Below, piece by piece: positions 1 to 9,713 of a stretch of 64,000 nucleotides of DNA. The translations under genes were made by a program, and so were the position numbers. The notes beneath the pieces were generated by a model. That model was not told the DNA's origin. It made no database searches and saw only the letters and a program-made list of their open reading frames with translations. The stretch is from Jeongeupia sp. HS-3 (GTDB lineage Bacteria > Pseudomonadota > Gammaproteobacteria > Burkholderiales > Chitinibacteraceae). The number at the start of each line of letters is the position of its first letter. Position 1 is the first letter of the stretch. Location: positions 62,001-126,000 of the forward strand of contig NZ_AP024094.1 of the NCBI RefSeq assembly GCF_015140455.1, in the 5' to 3' direction.

Positions 1-1720
1 CCATGGTGGCGAGGATCTCGTTGCGTCGGCCGGTGAGCACCTGGCTGGCGCCAACGTCGCGGATGTCGCTCAACACGGACTTCGCCAGCTCGACCACGTC
101 GGCGTCTTTCAATAGCAGCGGCACGCCGCGTATCGCCAGCAGCGTCGGCGATTGCACCGACAGATCGAAGCCGAGCCGTGCCAGCGTTTCGCCGTGATCT
201 TCGACCGTGGCGACGTCGAGCCGGTCGGCCGGGAAGACGTGCGGAATCAGCAGCGGCTGCGTCGGCAGTTGTTCCAGATCGAGCGCGTTCTTGAGCTTTT
301 CGTAAACGACGCGTTCGTGCGCCGCGTGCATGTCGACGACGATCAGCCCGTCGGCGGTCTGCGACAACACATACACGCCGTGTAGCTGCGCCAAGGCGAA
401 CCCGAGCGGCGGAATGCCGGCGTCGTTGTGCGCGGGGAACGGGGTCGTTTGTGGCGCGGTGGCCGATGGATTCCACGCCGGCGTCGCCTGATCAGACCCA
501 AGAGCCGGGGGGCGGGCATCGAGCGTCGCAACACCATCGTTGCGGCGCAGATCGCCGAACATCCTGTCGTACAAAGCCATCGGCTCGTTCGCCACCGGCA
601 GCGGCATAGCCTGCTGGCTGTAGGCGCCGCGCGCGGCGAGGTCGGCGTAGCTTTGGCCCGCCGTTTGAATCGATGGTGGCGGTACGAGCACCTCACCGGT
701 TTCGGGGTCGATCCCGGCCGGCATCGTGCCGGCCTTGGTCGCCGCCAGTGCTTTTTTCAGCGAATGCAGCAGGAAGCGGTACACCGCCTGCGATTCGCGG
801 AAACGCACTTCGATCTTGGTCGGGTGAACGTTGACGTCGACGCCGTCGGGGTCGAGATCCAGAAACAGGCAGTAGGCGGCGTGGCGGTCGTGGTGCAGCA
901 CGTCGCGGTAGGCCTCGCGCAGCGCGTGCTGGATCACCTTGTCGCGCACGAAGCGGCCGTTCACGAAGAAATACTGGCCGTCACGGCTGGATTTGCCCAG
1001 CGTCGGGCTGCCGGTCAGGCCGTAAATGCGCAGCGGCCCGGCGGCCTCGTCGATGGCGATCGCGCTGGCGGCGAATTCGTCGCCGAGAATCGCCGCGGCT
1101 CGCTTCAAGAGATCGCCGGCGAGCAGGCGCAGCTGCGCACGGCCGTTGTGGCTCAGCGTGAACTGCTTGCCCGGATTGGCCAAGGCAAGGCGCTGCACCA
1201 TGTCGGCGCAATGCGCGTATTCGGTCGAGTCGGATTTCAAAAATTTGCGCCGCGCCGGCAACTGGTAATACAGATCGTGGACTTCGATCATCGTGCCGAG
1301 CGCCAGCGCCGCCGGTTCGGGCTCGGACAAGCGGCCGTGATCGGCGTCGACGCGCCATGCGTGCGCACCGCCGGCCTCGCGGCTGGTCAGCACCAGCCTT
1401 GAAACCGACGAGATCGACGCCAAGCCTTCGCCACGAAAACCCAGGGTCGAAACGCGCTGCAAGTCATCGAAATCGCGAATCTTGCTCGTCGCATGCCGGT
1501 GCAGCGCCAGCGCCAGATCATCGCGACCGATGCCGCCGCCGTCGTCGATCACCTTGATCAGCTTGGTGCCGCCGGCGATGAGCTCGACGTTCAGATTCTC
1601 GGCACCGGCGTCGATGCTGTTCTCCAGCAATTCCTTGAGCGCATTGGCCGGGCGCTCGACCACTTCGCCGGCGGCGATCTGGTTGACGAGGGTGTCGGAG
1701 AGAACCTGGATACGGGGCAT
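1..1720 (-). CDS. mutL: DNA mismatch repair protein MutL (3' end outside window)
   Basis: MutL couples mismatch recognition by MutS to downstream repair. Read on the minus strand from an ATG at 1718-1720, the product shows the GHKL ATPase signature in order: an N-terminal stretch with NQIAAGEVVERP, the DDGGGI motif, HATSKI and GFRGEGLASI (GFRGEAL is commoner). A transducer domain follows with VHPTKIEVRF, then a variable proline-rich linker. The C-terminal dimerisation domain begins with LHGVYVLSQ and DMHAAHERV. The frame is open to base 1, so about 573 residues are visible and the last part of the C-terminal domain is missing. No clear ribosome-binding site precedes the ATG, but this is the normal MutL start. 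Family assignment is secure. Confidence 0.97.
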   Translation of the reverse strand, partial: MPRIQVLSDTLVNQIAAGEVVERPANALKELLENSIDAGAENLNVELIAGGTKLIKVIDDGGGIGRDDLALALHRHATSKIRDFDDLQRVSTLGFRGEGLASISSVSRLVLTSREAGGAHAWRVDADHGRLSEPEPAALALGTMIEVHDLYYQLPARRKFLKSDSTEYAHCADMVQRLALANPGKQFTLSHNGRAQLRLLAGDLLKRAAAILGDEFAASAIAIDEAAGPLRIYGLTGSPTLGKSSRDGQYFFVNGRFVRDKVIQHALREAYRDVLHHDRHAAYCLFLDLDPDGVDVNVHPTKIEVRFRESQAVYRFLLHSLKKALAATKAGTMPAGIDPETGEVLVPPPSIQTAGQSYADLAARGAYSQQAMPLPVANEPMALYDRMFGDLRRNDGVATLDARPPALGSDQATPAWNPSATAPQTTPFPAHNDAGIPPLGFALAQLHGVYVLSQTADGLIVVDMHAAHERVVYEKLKNALDLEQLPTQPLLIPHVFPADRLDVATVEDHGETLARLGFDLSVQSPTLLAIRGVPLLLKDADVVELAKSVLSDIRDVGASQVLTGRRNEILATM

Positions 1721-1857
1721 GGCGGGGGACGGCGGGCAAATCGATATGATAACAGGCGGGCACGGGAGCTCGGGTCGCCCTGTACGGGCATTGCCGGTGC
1801 GCGCAGGACTGCCACTCTGGCACAATCGGGCCCTGCCGACCGTTACCCGAATCCCGC

Positions 1858-2259
1858 ATGCTCAATCCGCTTCCGATTTCCACCGACATCCCGCCCTATG
1901 GCGCCGATGAGGACACCGAGCACGCCTGGCAATGGTTCCACGCCGTCTGCCAGCTGGTGGCGGCACAACTGGCCGAGCTGCCGCGCGGTACGGTGGCGCT
2001 GCAGGATGATGGCGATCCGGTGTACTGGCTGACCGAGCACGACGGTTATCGCTATCTGGCGACGGCACCGACATTCGAAGGTGAAATTGCCATTGGCAGC
2101 GCCGCACTGGTGCGCGATCTGGCCGGTCTTGGCGTCGACGAACTGGCGTATCTGCGCCAGGGGCTGGAACACTGGCTGCATACGCAAACAACCATGCGCA
2201 TCGGCGATGTGCGTCTGTTGCGCGTGGCCCCGGTCAGCCGCAATGAGATGGATCAATAG
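1858..2259 (+). CDS. hypothetical protein, 133 residues
   Basis: Unrecognised, soluble, acidic protein. It has no signal peptide, no membrane segment and no familiar motif. It is rich in Trp, Leu and Asp and reads as a small alpha/beta cytosolic protein. It is divergent from mutL across a 137-base gap and ends about 115 bases before the PACE transporter. No convincing ribosome-binding site precedes the ATG at 1858. Codon use resembles the neighbours, and the frame is open over its whole length with GC-rich third positions, which supports a real gene. No function is proposed. Confidence 0.6.
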   Translation: MLNPLPISTDIPPYGADEDTEHAWQWFHAVCQLVAAQLAELPRGTVALQDDGDPVYWLTEHDGYRYLATAPTFEGEIAIGSAALVRDLAGLGVDELAYLRQGLEHWLHTQTTMRIGDVRLLRVAPVSRNEMDQ

Positions 2260-2374
2260 CCTGTCGTCGTGACGTGAGCCGCATCAACCATCTGTTTATC
2301 AGATGGATTCCAACTGGCTCTAACCAACCAGCCGCATAGAATGGCAATCTTCATTGTTCGTTCAAGGTGCCGGT

Positions 2375-2815
2375 ATGCGCAGCGTTGCTGACCGCATTCG
2401 CCATTCACTGCTGTTCGAGATTTTCGGCGTCCTGCTGGTCATCCCTTATGGCTATCTGCTGTTCGATCTTGGTCCCAAGGAAATGGGCGTGATCGGCGTG
2501 GTCAGTGCGCTGATCGCTACGCTGTGGAATTACGCGTTCAACCTCGGCTTCGACAAGGTCATGCTGCGGCGACGCGGTCATACCCGCAAAACCATCCGCC
2601 TGCGCGTGCTGCATGCGCTGCTGTTCGAGGGCGGCCTGGTGGTGGTGCTGTTGCCGCTGATGGCGTTTTATCTGGGCATCAGCCTGATGCAGGCGCTGGT
2701 GATGGATATCGCCTTTGTCGTGTTCTATCTGGTTTATGCCTTTATCTACAACTGGCTGTATGACACGGTGTTCCCGATTGCGCCGCCGCTGGCACCCGCC
2801 GTCGAGCTGGATTGA
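2375..2815 (+). CDS. PACE-family multidrug/diamine efflux transporter
   Basis: Inner-membrane proton-coupled exporter of the proteobacterial antimicrobial compound efflux family (AceI-like; two bacterial transmembrane pair domains). The 146-residue product has four hydrophobic helices and the family hallmarks: an N-terminal RSVADRIRHSLLFE segment, a central LWNYAFNLGFDK motif, a repeat of the pattern in RVLHALLFEG and a closing YNWLYD. The ATG at 2375 follows an AAGGTG ribosome-binding site; an in-frame TTG at 2354 is less likely. The stop is three bases before speG, so the two are almost certainly co-transcribed. Family members export chlorhexidine and acriflavine, and short diamines such as putrescine and cadaverine have been proposed as natural substrates. 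The speG neighbour fits that view. The exact substrate here is inferred. Confidence 0.88.
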   Translation: MRSVADRIRHSLLFEIFGVLLVIPYGYLLFDLGPKEMGVIGVVSALIATLWNYAFNLGFDKVMLRRRGHTRKTIRLRVLHALLFEGGLVVVLLPLMAFYLGISLMQALVMDIAFVVFYLVYAFIYNWLYDTVFPIAPPLAPAVELD

Positions 2816-2818
2816 TCC

Positions 2819-3370
2819 ATGAAAAAAACCGATAGCCGCCTGAGCTTGCGACCGCTTGAACGCAGCGATCTGCGTTTCGTGCACGAGCTGAACAACAACG
2901 CCGGCATCATGCGTTACTGGTTCGAAGAACCGTACGAAACCTTCACCGAACTCTCGCAACTGTACGACCGGCACGTGCACGATCAGCGTGAACGGCGTTT
3001 CGTCGCGGTCGACCAGGATGGTGAAACGGTGGGGCTGGTCGAGCTGATCGAACTCGACTATATCCATCGCCGCGGCGAGTTCCAGATCATCATCGCCCCG
3101 GATGCCCAAGGCTGCGGCTATGCCACCAGTGCCACGCAGCTGGCGATCAATTACGGCTTCTCGGTCTTGAATCTGCGCAAACTGTATCTGGTGGTCGACG
3201 TTTCCAACGAGGCGGCGATTCATATCTACGAGAAGTGCGGCTTTATCAAAGAGGCCGAGCTGGTCGAGGAGTTTTTCAGCAACGGCCGCTATCACAATGT
3301 GTTCCGCATGTATTTGCTGCAGCCGCAGTTCTTTGCCACCAAGGCGGGCGAGGCGCAGGCAAAACCGTGA
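2819..3370 (+). CDS. speG: spermidine N(1)-acetyltransferase SpeG
   Basis: Cytoplasmic GNAT enzyme that acetylates spermidine and spermine with acetyl-CoA, neutralising excess polyamine. The 183-residue product matches SpeG along its whole length: [18 protein letters not shown] at the start, [21 protein letters not shown], the acetyl-CoA loop region around GCGYAT, then the block [17 protein letters not shown] with [11 protein letters not shown]. Length is normal. It lies three bases behind the PACE exporter, which suggests a joint polyamine-control operon (acetylation plus export). A set of 11-bp repeats and then an intrinsic terminator follow the stop codon. Confidence 0.95.
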   Translation: MKKTDSRLSLRPLERSDLRFVHELNNNAGIMRYWFEEPYETFTELSQLYDRHVHDQRERRFVAVDQDGETVGLVELIELDYIHRRGEFQIIIAPDAQGCGYATSATQLAINYGFSVLNLRKLYLVVDVSNEAAIHIYEKCGFIKEAELVEEFFSNGRYHNVFRMYLLQPQFFATKAGEAQAKP

Positions 3371-3380
3371 TGACCGCGAC

Positions 3381-3424
3381 TAAACGGTTCGATAACGGTT
3401 CGATAACGGTTCGATAACGGTTCG
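3381..3424. repeat. four tandem copies of an 11-bp unit
   Basis: Four head-to-tail copies of ATAACGGTTCG (the first copy reads TAAACGGTTCG) fill 3381-3391, 3392-3402, 3403-3413 and 3414-3424, starting 11 bases after the speG stop and ending just before the terminator. The block is non-coding. The unit has no internal dyad. It may simply be replication slippage. Confidence 0.9.
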
Positions 3425-3437
3425 ATTGAACCATGAC

Positions 3438-3469
3438 TAAAAAACCCCGGCATCGGCCGGGGTTTTTTA
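3438..3469. terminator. bidirectional intrinsic terminator between speG and the barrel gene
   Basis: A perfect 14-bp stem (TAAAAAACCCCGGC pairing with GCCGGGGTTTTTTA) with a four-base loop. It is A-rich on the left and T-rich on the right, so it can stop transcription from speG on the plus strand and from the convergent gene on the minus strand. Confidence 0.9.
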
Positions 3470-3488
3470 ACGTCAGGTTTGCGCGCGG

Positions 3489-4943
3489 CTACGGTCGCTT
3501 GGGCAAACCGAACTGGTACATCAGGCTCAGGTCGTACACCGGCGAGCTCAGCTCACCCTTGATGGACATCACGCGCCCGGCGCTACCCCGCAGTTGCCAG
3601 CCCGGCGTGACGTTGTAGCCCAGGAACACCATCGGCTGGGTGATCGCGCCACCCTCGCTGGAAACGCCGCCGCCACCCGCCGCCCCGGCGGTGAGCTCGG
3701 CGCCGGCCACCAATTTGTTCGACGCAAAACTGCTTTGCCAGCCCGCGCCGAACAGGCCGACCGAATACGCCCCGGCATCGCCGGCAAACGCGCTGTGCGC
3801 CTGACCGGTGAGGTAAAAGCCCTGGGCCAGATCGCGCTCGATGCGCAAGCCGATGGTATCCAGTGGCTTGGATTCACCGCTGCGGCGCTGTGCCGAGCTG
3901 TAGCGCTGCACGCTGCCGCCCCAGCGCCAGCCGTCGAGCTTGGCCGTACTGAGCCCGGTTTCCGGGTGATCCAGCGCCAGCTGCAATTGCGCACTGCCGT
4001 ACCAGGCGCGGAAGCTGCCTTGCGGCGCATCGGCCAGACCGCCTTCCAGCAGCAGGCTCAGATCGCGGCTCAGCGCCACGCGGCTGAACACCGCCGCCTT
4101 GGCCAGCACGCCGCCCTTGGTATCGATCGCGCCACCACCACCGGCGCCGAGCGCCGCCCTGGCGCCCAGATACACGCTGTTGCCGATCACCGGCGTTTCC
4201 CAGCCCAGATAGCCAAGCACCTCGGCATACCCGTCCGCGCCGCCCGAGGCCGCGCCGGCGGCTTCGATGCCCCATAACCAGCCGTTGGCGAGCACCTGCT
4301 GCATGTCTACGCCGGCAAAGCCGATGTTTTCGCCGCCATCCTTGGGGCGATACCCGCCGGCGCGCACGCCGATCCGGTCGAAACCGACGCCGCCGCGCTG
4401 ATCGGTGAGCAAGGATTTGCCCGCATTGCCAGCAGCGGTGAAATTGAACGGGTCATCCAGCGACCAGACCACACCGAGCTGATTACTGCGGATGTCGCCA
4501 TTCGGAAAGTACACCTGCGAGAGCGACAGACCGGCGCGTTGCCGTCCCCACGCCCAGGTCAGATCCACGTGCGGGCGGAGCATCAGCCCGCCACCCACCG
4601 GTGCCGCCGCGCCGCCGCCGCCGCCGACATAGAGGCCGGCCTCCAGCATCAGCCGGCTATAGATAGGCTGCCGCCAGGCCGTTTCCCAGCCGCCGGTAAA
4701 GAAGCCGCCGCGCTGGCCGGATACCGCGCCATAGGCGGCCGGGCCGACATACAGCCCGGGGATCGTTTCAATCAAATAGGTGCCGCCAAGCAGACCCAGA
4801 TGTTCATCGCCAGGTAGCTTGATCGTTTCGTAACCGAGGCGGAACACGGCATCGTGGCTGGAAAGCGTGGCATCGTCGGCGAACGTGACACCGGAGAAGG
4901 CGGCAGTCAGGATGGCAATGGAGAGTTTGATTTGATCTTTCAT
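3489..4943 (-). CDS. outer-membrane beta-barrel protein, function unknown
   Basis: The 484-residue product starts with a cleavable signal peptide (positive MKDQIK, hydrophobic core, cut near TFA-DD). It continues as many short alternating segments rich in Gly, aromatic and polar residues (AWYGSAQLQLAL, YSVGLFGAGW, VMFLGYNV type) and ends close to a terminal Phe strand (LSLMYQF followed by a short tail). This pattern is typical of an outer-membrane barrel, perhaps 16 or more strands. Several glycine runs (around residues 105-115) are unusual. No porin, TonB or secretin motif is visible. It is monocistronic, convergent with speG. No substrate can be named. Confidence 0.7.
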   Translation of the reverse strand: MKDQIKLSIAILTAAFSGVTFADDATLSSHDAVFRLGYETIKLPGDEHLGLLGGTYLIETIPGLYVGPAAYGAVSGQRGGFFTGGWETAWRQPIYSRLMLEAGLYVGGGGGAAAPVGGGLMLRPHVDLTWAWGRQRAGLSLSQVYFPNGDIRSNQLGVVWSLDDPFNFTAAGNAGKSLLTDQRGGVGFDRIGVRAGGYRPKDGGENIGFAGVDMQQVLANGWLWGIEAAGAASGGADGYAEVLGYLGWETPVIGNSVYLGARAALGAGGGGAIDTKGGVLAKAAVFSRVALSRDLSLLLEGGLADAPQGSFRAWYGSAQLQLALDHPETGLSTAKLDGWRWGGSVQRYSSAQRRSGESKPLDTIGLRIERDLAQGFYLTGQAHSAFAGDAGAYSVGLFGAGWQSSFASNKLVAGAELTAGAAGGGGVSSEGGAITQPMVFLGYNVTPGWQLRGSAGRVMSIKGELSSPVYDLSLMYQFGLPKRP

Positions 4944-5030
4944 CGGCGGATGTTATCAAACTTTCATTGTGGCAAAACTAACTGACTTGATGCTTTTGAC
5001 TTGTCTCGCGAGTGCGCCTGGTAGCGCCGG

Positions 5031-5055
5031 GCTGGGCGCAATGAATGCGCCCAGC
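5031..5055. terminator. hairpin downstream of cusA, possible terminator
   Basis: Ten-base inverted repeat (GCTGGGCGCA and TGCGCCCAGC) lying six bases beyond the cusA stop on its transcribed side. There is no U-tract after it, so it may act as a 3'-end stabiliser instead of a true intrinsic terminator. Confidence 0.45.
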
Positions 5056-5061
5056 AAGCGT

Positions 5062-8000
5062 TCATCGTTTTTCTTTCCGCGTGAGCTGAGGCACTGCATG
5101 TGCTTGCTTGGGGCGGCCTCGCATCAGCAGGTAAGCCGCCGGAATCACGAACATCGACAGCAGCGGCGCGGTGATCATGCCGCCGACCATCGGCGCGGCG
5201 ATCCGGCTCATCACCTCCGAGCCGGCGCCGCTACCCCAGAGGATGGGCAGCAGGCCGACCAGGATGGTCGCCACGGTCATCACCTTGGGGCGGACGCGCT
5301 GCACCGCGCCCTCGACAATCGCCGCAAGTACCGTGGCCGTATCGTCGGGCTGGCCGGCGATTTCGCGTGCTTCGAGCGCCTGTTTCAAATACAGCAGCAT
5401 GATCACGCCGAACTCGGCCGAGACGCCGGCGAGCGCGATGAAACCGACGCCGGTCGCCACCGACAGGTGATAGCCGAGCAGGTCGAGGAACCACACGCCG
5501 CCGACCAGCGCGAACGGCAGCGTCGCCATGATCAGCAGCGCTTCGTCAAAGCGCCGGAACGTCAGATACAGCAGCACGAAGATGATCAGCAGCGTCGCCG
5601 GCACCACCAGTTTGAGCCGCGCGTTGGCGCGTTCCAGATATTCGAACTGGCCCGAGTAGGCGACGCTGATGCCCGGTGGCGGTTTCAACTGCTGCGCCAC
5701 GGCGTTCTGCAGGGCGTGCACCACGGTGCTCAGATCGCTGTCGCGCACGTCGATATACACCCATGACGACAGCCGGCCGTTCTCGCTTTTCAGCATCGGC
5801 GGGCCATCGGTCACGGCGATCCTGGCGACGGTGCCGAGGGTGATCTGCGCACCGCTGGGCGTCAGCACCGGCAGCTCGCGCAGCTTCTGTACCGAATCTC
5901 GCAGTTCGCGCGGGTAACGCACGCTGATCGGATAGCGCGCGGTGCCCTCGACCGTTTCGCCGACGTTCTCGCCACCGATCAGCCGCGACACCACCGATTG
6001 CACGTCGGCGACGTTCAGGCCGTAGCGGCCGGCGGCGTCGCGGTCGATATCGACGTCGATATAGCGTCCGCCCGACAGCCGCTCGGCCAGACTCGACGAC
6101 ACGCCGGGTACGTCCTTGGCGATGCGTTCGATCTCCAGCGCCACTTTCTCGATCTGCCCCAGATCGCTGCCCGACACCTTGACGCCGATCGGGCTCTTGA
6201 TCCCGGTCGCCAGCATGTCGATGCGGTTGCGGATCGGCGGCACCCAGATGTTCGCCAGCCCCGGCACCTTGACGACGCGGTCGAGCTCGGCGACGAGCTT
6301 TTCGGGCGTCATCCCCGGCCGCCACTGATCGCGCGGCTTGAACTGGATCGTCGTCTCGAACATCTCCATCGGTGCGTTGTCGGTCGCGGTATCGGCGCGA
6401 CCGGCCTTGCCGAACACGGTGGCGACCTCGGGCACGGTCTTGATCAGCCGGTCGGTCTGCTGCAACAGCTCGGCCGCCTTGCCGGCCGACAGCCCCGGCA
6501 GCGCGCTCGGCATATACAGCAGATCACCTTCGTCCATATTCGGCAGGAATTCGCCGCCGAGCCTTGAGGCCGGGACCAGCGCGGTGAAGAACGCCAGCGC
6601 CGCGATGGCCAGCGTCGCCTTGGGCCAGCGCAGCACCCAGTCGAGTAAGGGTTGATACGCGCGGATCAGCCAGCGGTTGATCGGATTTTTGTGCTCGGAC
6701 GGAATCCGCCCGCGTATCCAGTAGCCCATCAGCACCGGCACCAGCGTCACCGACAGCCCGGCGGCGGCGGCCATTGCATAGCTCTTGGTGAACGCCAGCG
6801 GCCCGAACAGCCGGCCTTCCTGCGCTTCGAGCGTGAAGATCGGGATGAACGACAGCGTGATGATCAAGAGGCTGAAAAACAGCGCTGGGCCGACCTCGGC
6901 CGCGGCCTCGGCGATCACCAGCCAGCGTGCCTCGCCTTCGAGCCTTTCATCGGGGTATTGGTGTTGCCACGCTTCGAGCTTCTTGTGGGCGTTCTCTATC
7001 ATCACCACTGCCGCGTCGACCATCGCGCCGATGGCGATGGCAATCCCGCCCAGCGACATGATGTTGGCGTTGACGCCCTGATAACGCATGACGATGAACG
7101 CCGCCAGCACGCCCAGCGGCAGCGAAATGATCGCCACCAGGGCCGAGCGCAAATGCCAGAGGAAGATCACGCACACCAGCGCGACGACGATGAACTCCTC
7201 CAGCAGCTTGTGGCTGAGGTTCTCGACCGCGTGGTCGATCAACTGGCTGCGATCGTAGGTGGTGACGATCTCGACCCCCGGTGGCAGGCTGGCCTTGAGC
7301 GTTGCCAGCTTGGCCTTGACCGCCGTGATCGTCTCGCGGGCGTTCTTGCCGCTGCGCAAAATCACCACGCCGCCGGCCACTTCGCCCTGACCGTTCAGCT
7401 CGGCAATGCCGCGGCGCATTTCCGGGCCGATCTGCACCCGCGCCACGTCGCCAAGCCGCACCACGGTGCCGTTGACGGTCTTGAGCGGAATCGCCCGGAA
7501 GTCGTCAAGCGACTTCAAATAGCCGGTCGCGCGTACCATGTACTCGGCCTCGGCCAGCTCGACCACCGAGCCGCCGGCCTCCGAATTGGCCTTGCCGACC
7601 GCGGCGATCACCGCATCGGCCGACAGCCCGTAGCCAGCGAGCTTCACCGGATCGGGGACGATCTGGTACTGCTTGACCATGCCGCCGATAGACGCGACTT
7701 CGGCGACATTGGGCAGCGTTTTCAGCTCGTACTTGAGGAACCAGTCCTGCAGGCTGCGCAAATCGGCAAGGCTGCGTGTGCCGGTCTTGTCGACCAGCGC
7801 GTACTCGTAAATCCAGCCGACGCCGGTCGCATCCGGCCCCAAGGCCGGGCGCGCGCTGGCCGGCAGCTTGCCCTGCACCTGGTTCAGGTATTCAAGCACC
7901 CGCGACCTGGCCCAGTACAGGTCGGTGTGATCGTCGAACAGTACGTAGACGTAGGAATCGCCGAAGAAGGAATAGCCGCGCACCGTCTTGACGCCGGGCA

Positions 8001-8226
8001 CCGACAGCATCGTCGTGGTCAGCGGATAGGTGACCTGATCCTCGACAATACGCGGCGCCTGCCCCGGATACGGCGTGCGGATGATCACCTGCACATCCGA
8101 AAGATCGGGCAGCGCATCGACCGGCATCGTCTTCACCGCCCAGACGCCCCAGAGCGCGAGCATCAGCGTCGCCAGCAACACCATGAAGCGGTTGCGGATC
8201 GACCAGTAGATCAGCTTGGCGATCAT
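5062..8226 (-). CDS. cusA: Cu(I)/Ag(I) efflux RND pump CusA (CzcA family)
   Basis: Inner-membrane trimeric proton-driven pump that moves Cu(I)/Ag(I) through the CusCBA tripartite complex. The 1054-residue product has the 12-helix RND layout, a LPDLSDVQV start region, and the central [17 protein letters not shown] segment. The three methionines that bind copper in E. coli CusA are present in the same contexts ([20 protein letters not shown]). The C-terminal half has [15 protein letters not shown]. These methionine contexts favour the Cu/Ag branch over the Zn/Co/Cd branch. The ATG overlaps the cusB stop by four bases (ATGA), showing translational coupling. Confidence 0.95.
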   Translation of the reverse strand: MIAKLIYWSIRNRFMVLLATLMLALWGVWAVKTMPVDALPDLSDVQVIIRTPYPGQAPRIVEDQVTYPLTTTMLSVPGVKTVRGYSFFGDSYVYVLFDDHTDLYWARSRVLEYLNQVQGKLPASARPALGPDATGVGWIYEYALVDKTGTRSLADLRSLQDWFLKYELKTLPNVAEVASIGGMVKQYQIVPDPVKLAGYGLSADAVIAAVGKANSEAGGSVVELAEAEYMVRATGYLKSLDDFRAIPLKTVNGTVVRLGDVARVQIGPEMRRGIAELNGQGEVAGGVVILRSGKNARETITAVKAKLATLKASLPPGVEIVTTYDRSQLIDHAVENLSHKLLEEFIVVALVCVIFLWHLRSALVAIISLPLGVLAAFIVMRYQGVNANIMSLGGIAIAIGAMVDAAVVMIENAHKKLEAWQHQYPDERLEGEARWLVIAEAAAEVGPALFFSLLIITLSFIPIFTLEAQEGRLFGPLAFTKSYAMAAAAGLSVTLVPVLMGYWIRGRIPSEHKNPINRWLIRAYQPLLDWVLRWPKATLAIAALAFFTALVPASRLGGEFLPNMDEGDLLYMPSALPGLSAGKAAELLQQTDRLIKTVPEVATVFGKAGRADTATDNAPMEMFETTIQFKPRDQWRPGMTPEKLVAELDRVVKVPGLANIWVPPIRNRIDMLATGIKSPIGVKVSGSDLGQIEKVALEIERIAKDVPGVSSSLAERLSGGRYIDVDIDRDAAGRYGLNVADVQSVVSRLIGGENVGETVEGTARYPISVRYPRELRDSVQKLRELPVLTPSGAQITLGTVARIAVTDGPPMLKSENGRLSSWVYIDVRDSDLSTVVHALQNAVAQQLKPPPGISVAYSGQFEYLERANARLKLVVPATLLIIFVLLYLTFRRFDEALLIMATLPFALVGGVWFLDLLGYHLSVATGVGFIALAGVSAEFGVIMLLYLKQALEAREIAGQPDDTATVLAAIVEGAVQRVRPKVMTVATILVGLLPILWGSGAGSEVMSRIAAPMVGGMITAPLLSMFVIPAAYLLMRGRPKQAHAVPQLTRKEKR

Positions 8227-9713
8227 AGTCCGCCTCCGTCTTGGCGGCTTAGTGATTCGATCATTGCGTCATCACCGTGCATCATCAGGCCGAACTTCAC
8301 CTTGTCGCCGACCTTGATGCCCTGAACGAGTTTCGCGTCCATCAGCGGAAACGGCATCGTCATCGCCGGCCACTGCAGCGCGGCAATCGGCTCGTGCGCC
8401 AGCGTGATCGAATCGCCGGAGATCGCCTTGACCACGCCGATGCCTTCGATTGCGGGTGGCGCGGCGGCTTTGCTCGCCGCCGTTGCACTTTCGGCCATCG
8501 CGGCCATAGGCGCACTGGCCATGCGCGCCAGTACCCCGCGCAGGCTGGCTTCCGAATCGATCATGAACTGCCCGGATACCACGACCTGCTGGCCTTCGTT
8601 CAAGCCGGCGACAATCTCGGTCTTGCCAGCGCGCTCGGCGCCGACCTTGACCTCGACCGGCGCGAACCGGCCCGCGTCGTCGGCGGTGATGATGACAAAG
8701 CGTTGACCGGTCGCGATCACCGCATCGCTCGGCACCAAGAGCGCCGGCTTGGCTGCCTCGCCGGCGAGGCTCACGCGGGCATACAGCCCGGGGTGGAGCA
8801 TGCCGTCCTTGTTCGGCACCTCGATCCGAACACGGATCGTCCGTGTATCGACCTTCAGTTCCGGCACCAAGGCCGTGACCTTGCCCTTGACCGGCTGGTT
8901 CGGCCACGCGGCAAAGTGCGCGGCGACCGCTGCACCGATACGGATTTGCGCGGCTTGTGCCTCGGGCACATCGGCCTCGATCCACACGGTCGCAAGGCCG
9001 TTGATCCGGGCCAGCGCCTGCCCGGCAGACAAGGTCATGCCCTGGCGCACACCGAGTTCGGCGATCATGCCGCCACGCGGCGCGGTGATCGTCACCACCG
9101 GCTGCGGCTGGCCTGTGCGTTCAAGCCGGGCGACCGCGTCGGCACTCATGCCAAGCTGAATCAGCCTGGATTTGGCCGCCGCACCCAGCTGCGCATCGCT
9201 GCGCAACGCCAGATATTCGTTCTGCGCCACCAGCCATTCGGGCACGCGTACATCGGCAAGCGGGCTACCGGCCTTGATCACGTCGCCCACCGCATGCGGA
9301 TAGGCGCGCTCGACAATCCCGCCGGTACGCGCCGAAACGATGGCGACATCGCGGTCGTTGAACACCACGCTGCCGGCCACATCCAGCCCGCCAGCCAGCT
9401 CGCCGCGCGCAACCTTGGCCAGCTTGACGCCGGTGTTCTGCGTCAGCGCCGGATCGATGCGCACGCCGCTTGTCGTGTCGCCGGTCTCGTCGGCGTAACG
9501 CGCTACCAGCTGCATATCCATGAACGGCGATTTGCCCGGTTTGTCGAAATGCACGTCTGGCTTCATCGGGTCGTACCAGTACAGCACTGGTTTTTCTGGT
9601 GCCGCTACGGCGGGAACTGCGTGATCCATGCCTTGACGGCTTGCCATCCAGCCGGCTGCCGTGCCGATGCCGAGCGCCGCAATAGCGATCGCGATTGTTG
9701 TTCTGGTTTTCAT
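8223..9713 (-). CDS. cusB: CusB periplasmic adaptor fused to a CusF copper-binding domain
   Basis: Membrane-fusion protein linking CusA to CusC. Order along 496 residues: an N-terminal membrane anchor or signal ([13 protein letters not shown]); a heavy-metal-binding domain around residues 46-70 with WYDPMKPD and FMDMQL; the coiled hairpin/lipoyl adaptor core; and from about residue 415 a CusF-like OB domain with the SITLAHEPI and WPAMTMPF motifs. CusF is usually a separate periplasmic chaperone, so here metal delivery and adaptor functions share one chain, an arrangement also seen in other proteobacteria. The gene is translationally coupled on both sides: its start touches the cusC stop and its stop overlaps the cusA start. 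Confidence 0.93.
   Translation of the reverse strand: MKTRTTIAIAIAALGIGTAAGWMASRQGMDHAVPAVAAPEKPVLYWYDPMKPDVHFDKPGKSPFMDMQLVARYADETGDTTSGVRIDPALTQNTGVKLAKVARGELAGGLDVAGSVVFNDRDVAIVSARTGGIVERAYPHAVGDVIKAGSPLADVRVPEWLVAQNEYLALRSDAQLGAAAKSRLIQLGMSADAVARLERTGQPQPVVTITAPRGGMIAELGVRQGMTLSAGQALARINGLATVWIEADVPEAQAAQIRIGAAVAAHFAAWPNQPVKGKVTALVPELKVDTRTIRVRIEVPNKDGMLHPGLYARVSLAGEAAKPALLVPSDAVIATGQRFVIITADDAGRFAPVEVKVGAERAGKTEIVAGLNEGQQVVVSGQFMIDSEASLRGVLARMASAPMAAMAESATAASKAAAPPAIEGIGVVKAISGDSITLAHEPIAALQWPAMTMPFPLMDAKLVQGIKVGDKVKFGLMMHGDDAMIESLSRQDGGGL

Noticed and set aside
428-1402. Long plus-strand frame of 324 codons antisense to mutL
   Set aside because: Arg/Gly/Ala/Val-rich shadow typical of high-GC DNA; the minus-strand MutL motifs are unmistakable.
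3433-3618. Short plus-strand reading frame (61 codons) spanning the terminator after speG
   Set aside because: It begins inside the terminator hairpin and runs antisense into the 3' end of the barrel-protein gene; no ribosome-binding site and no protein-like content.
6652-8325. 557-codon plus-strand frame antisense to cusA
   Set aside because: Shadow frame over a textbook RND pump; composition (His, Arg, Gln, Asp) is that of antisense GC-rich codons.
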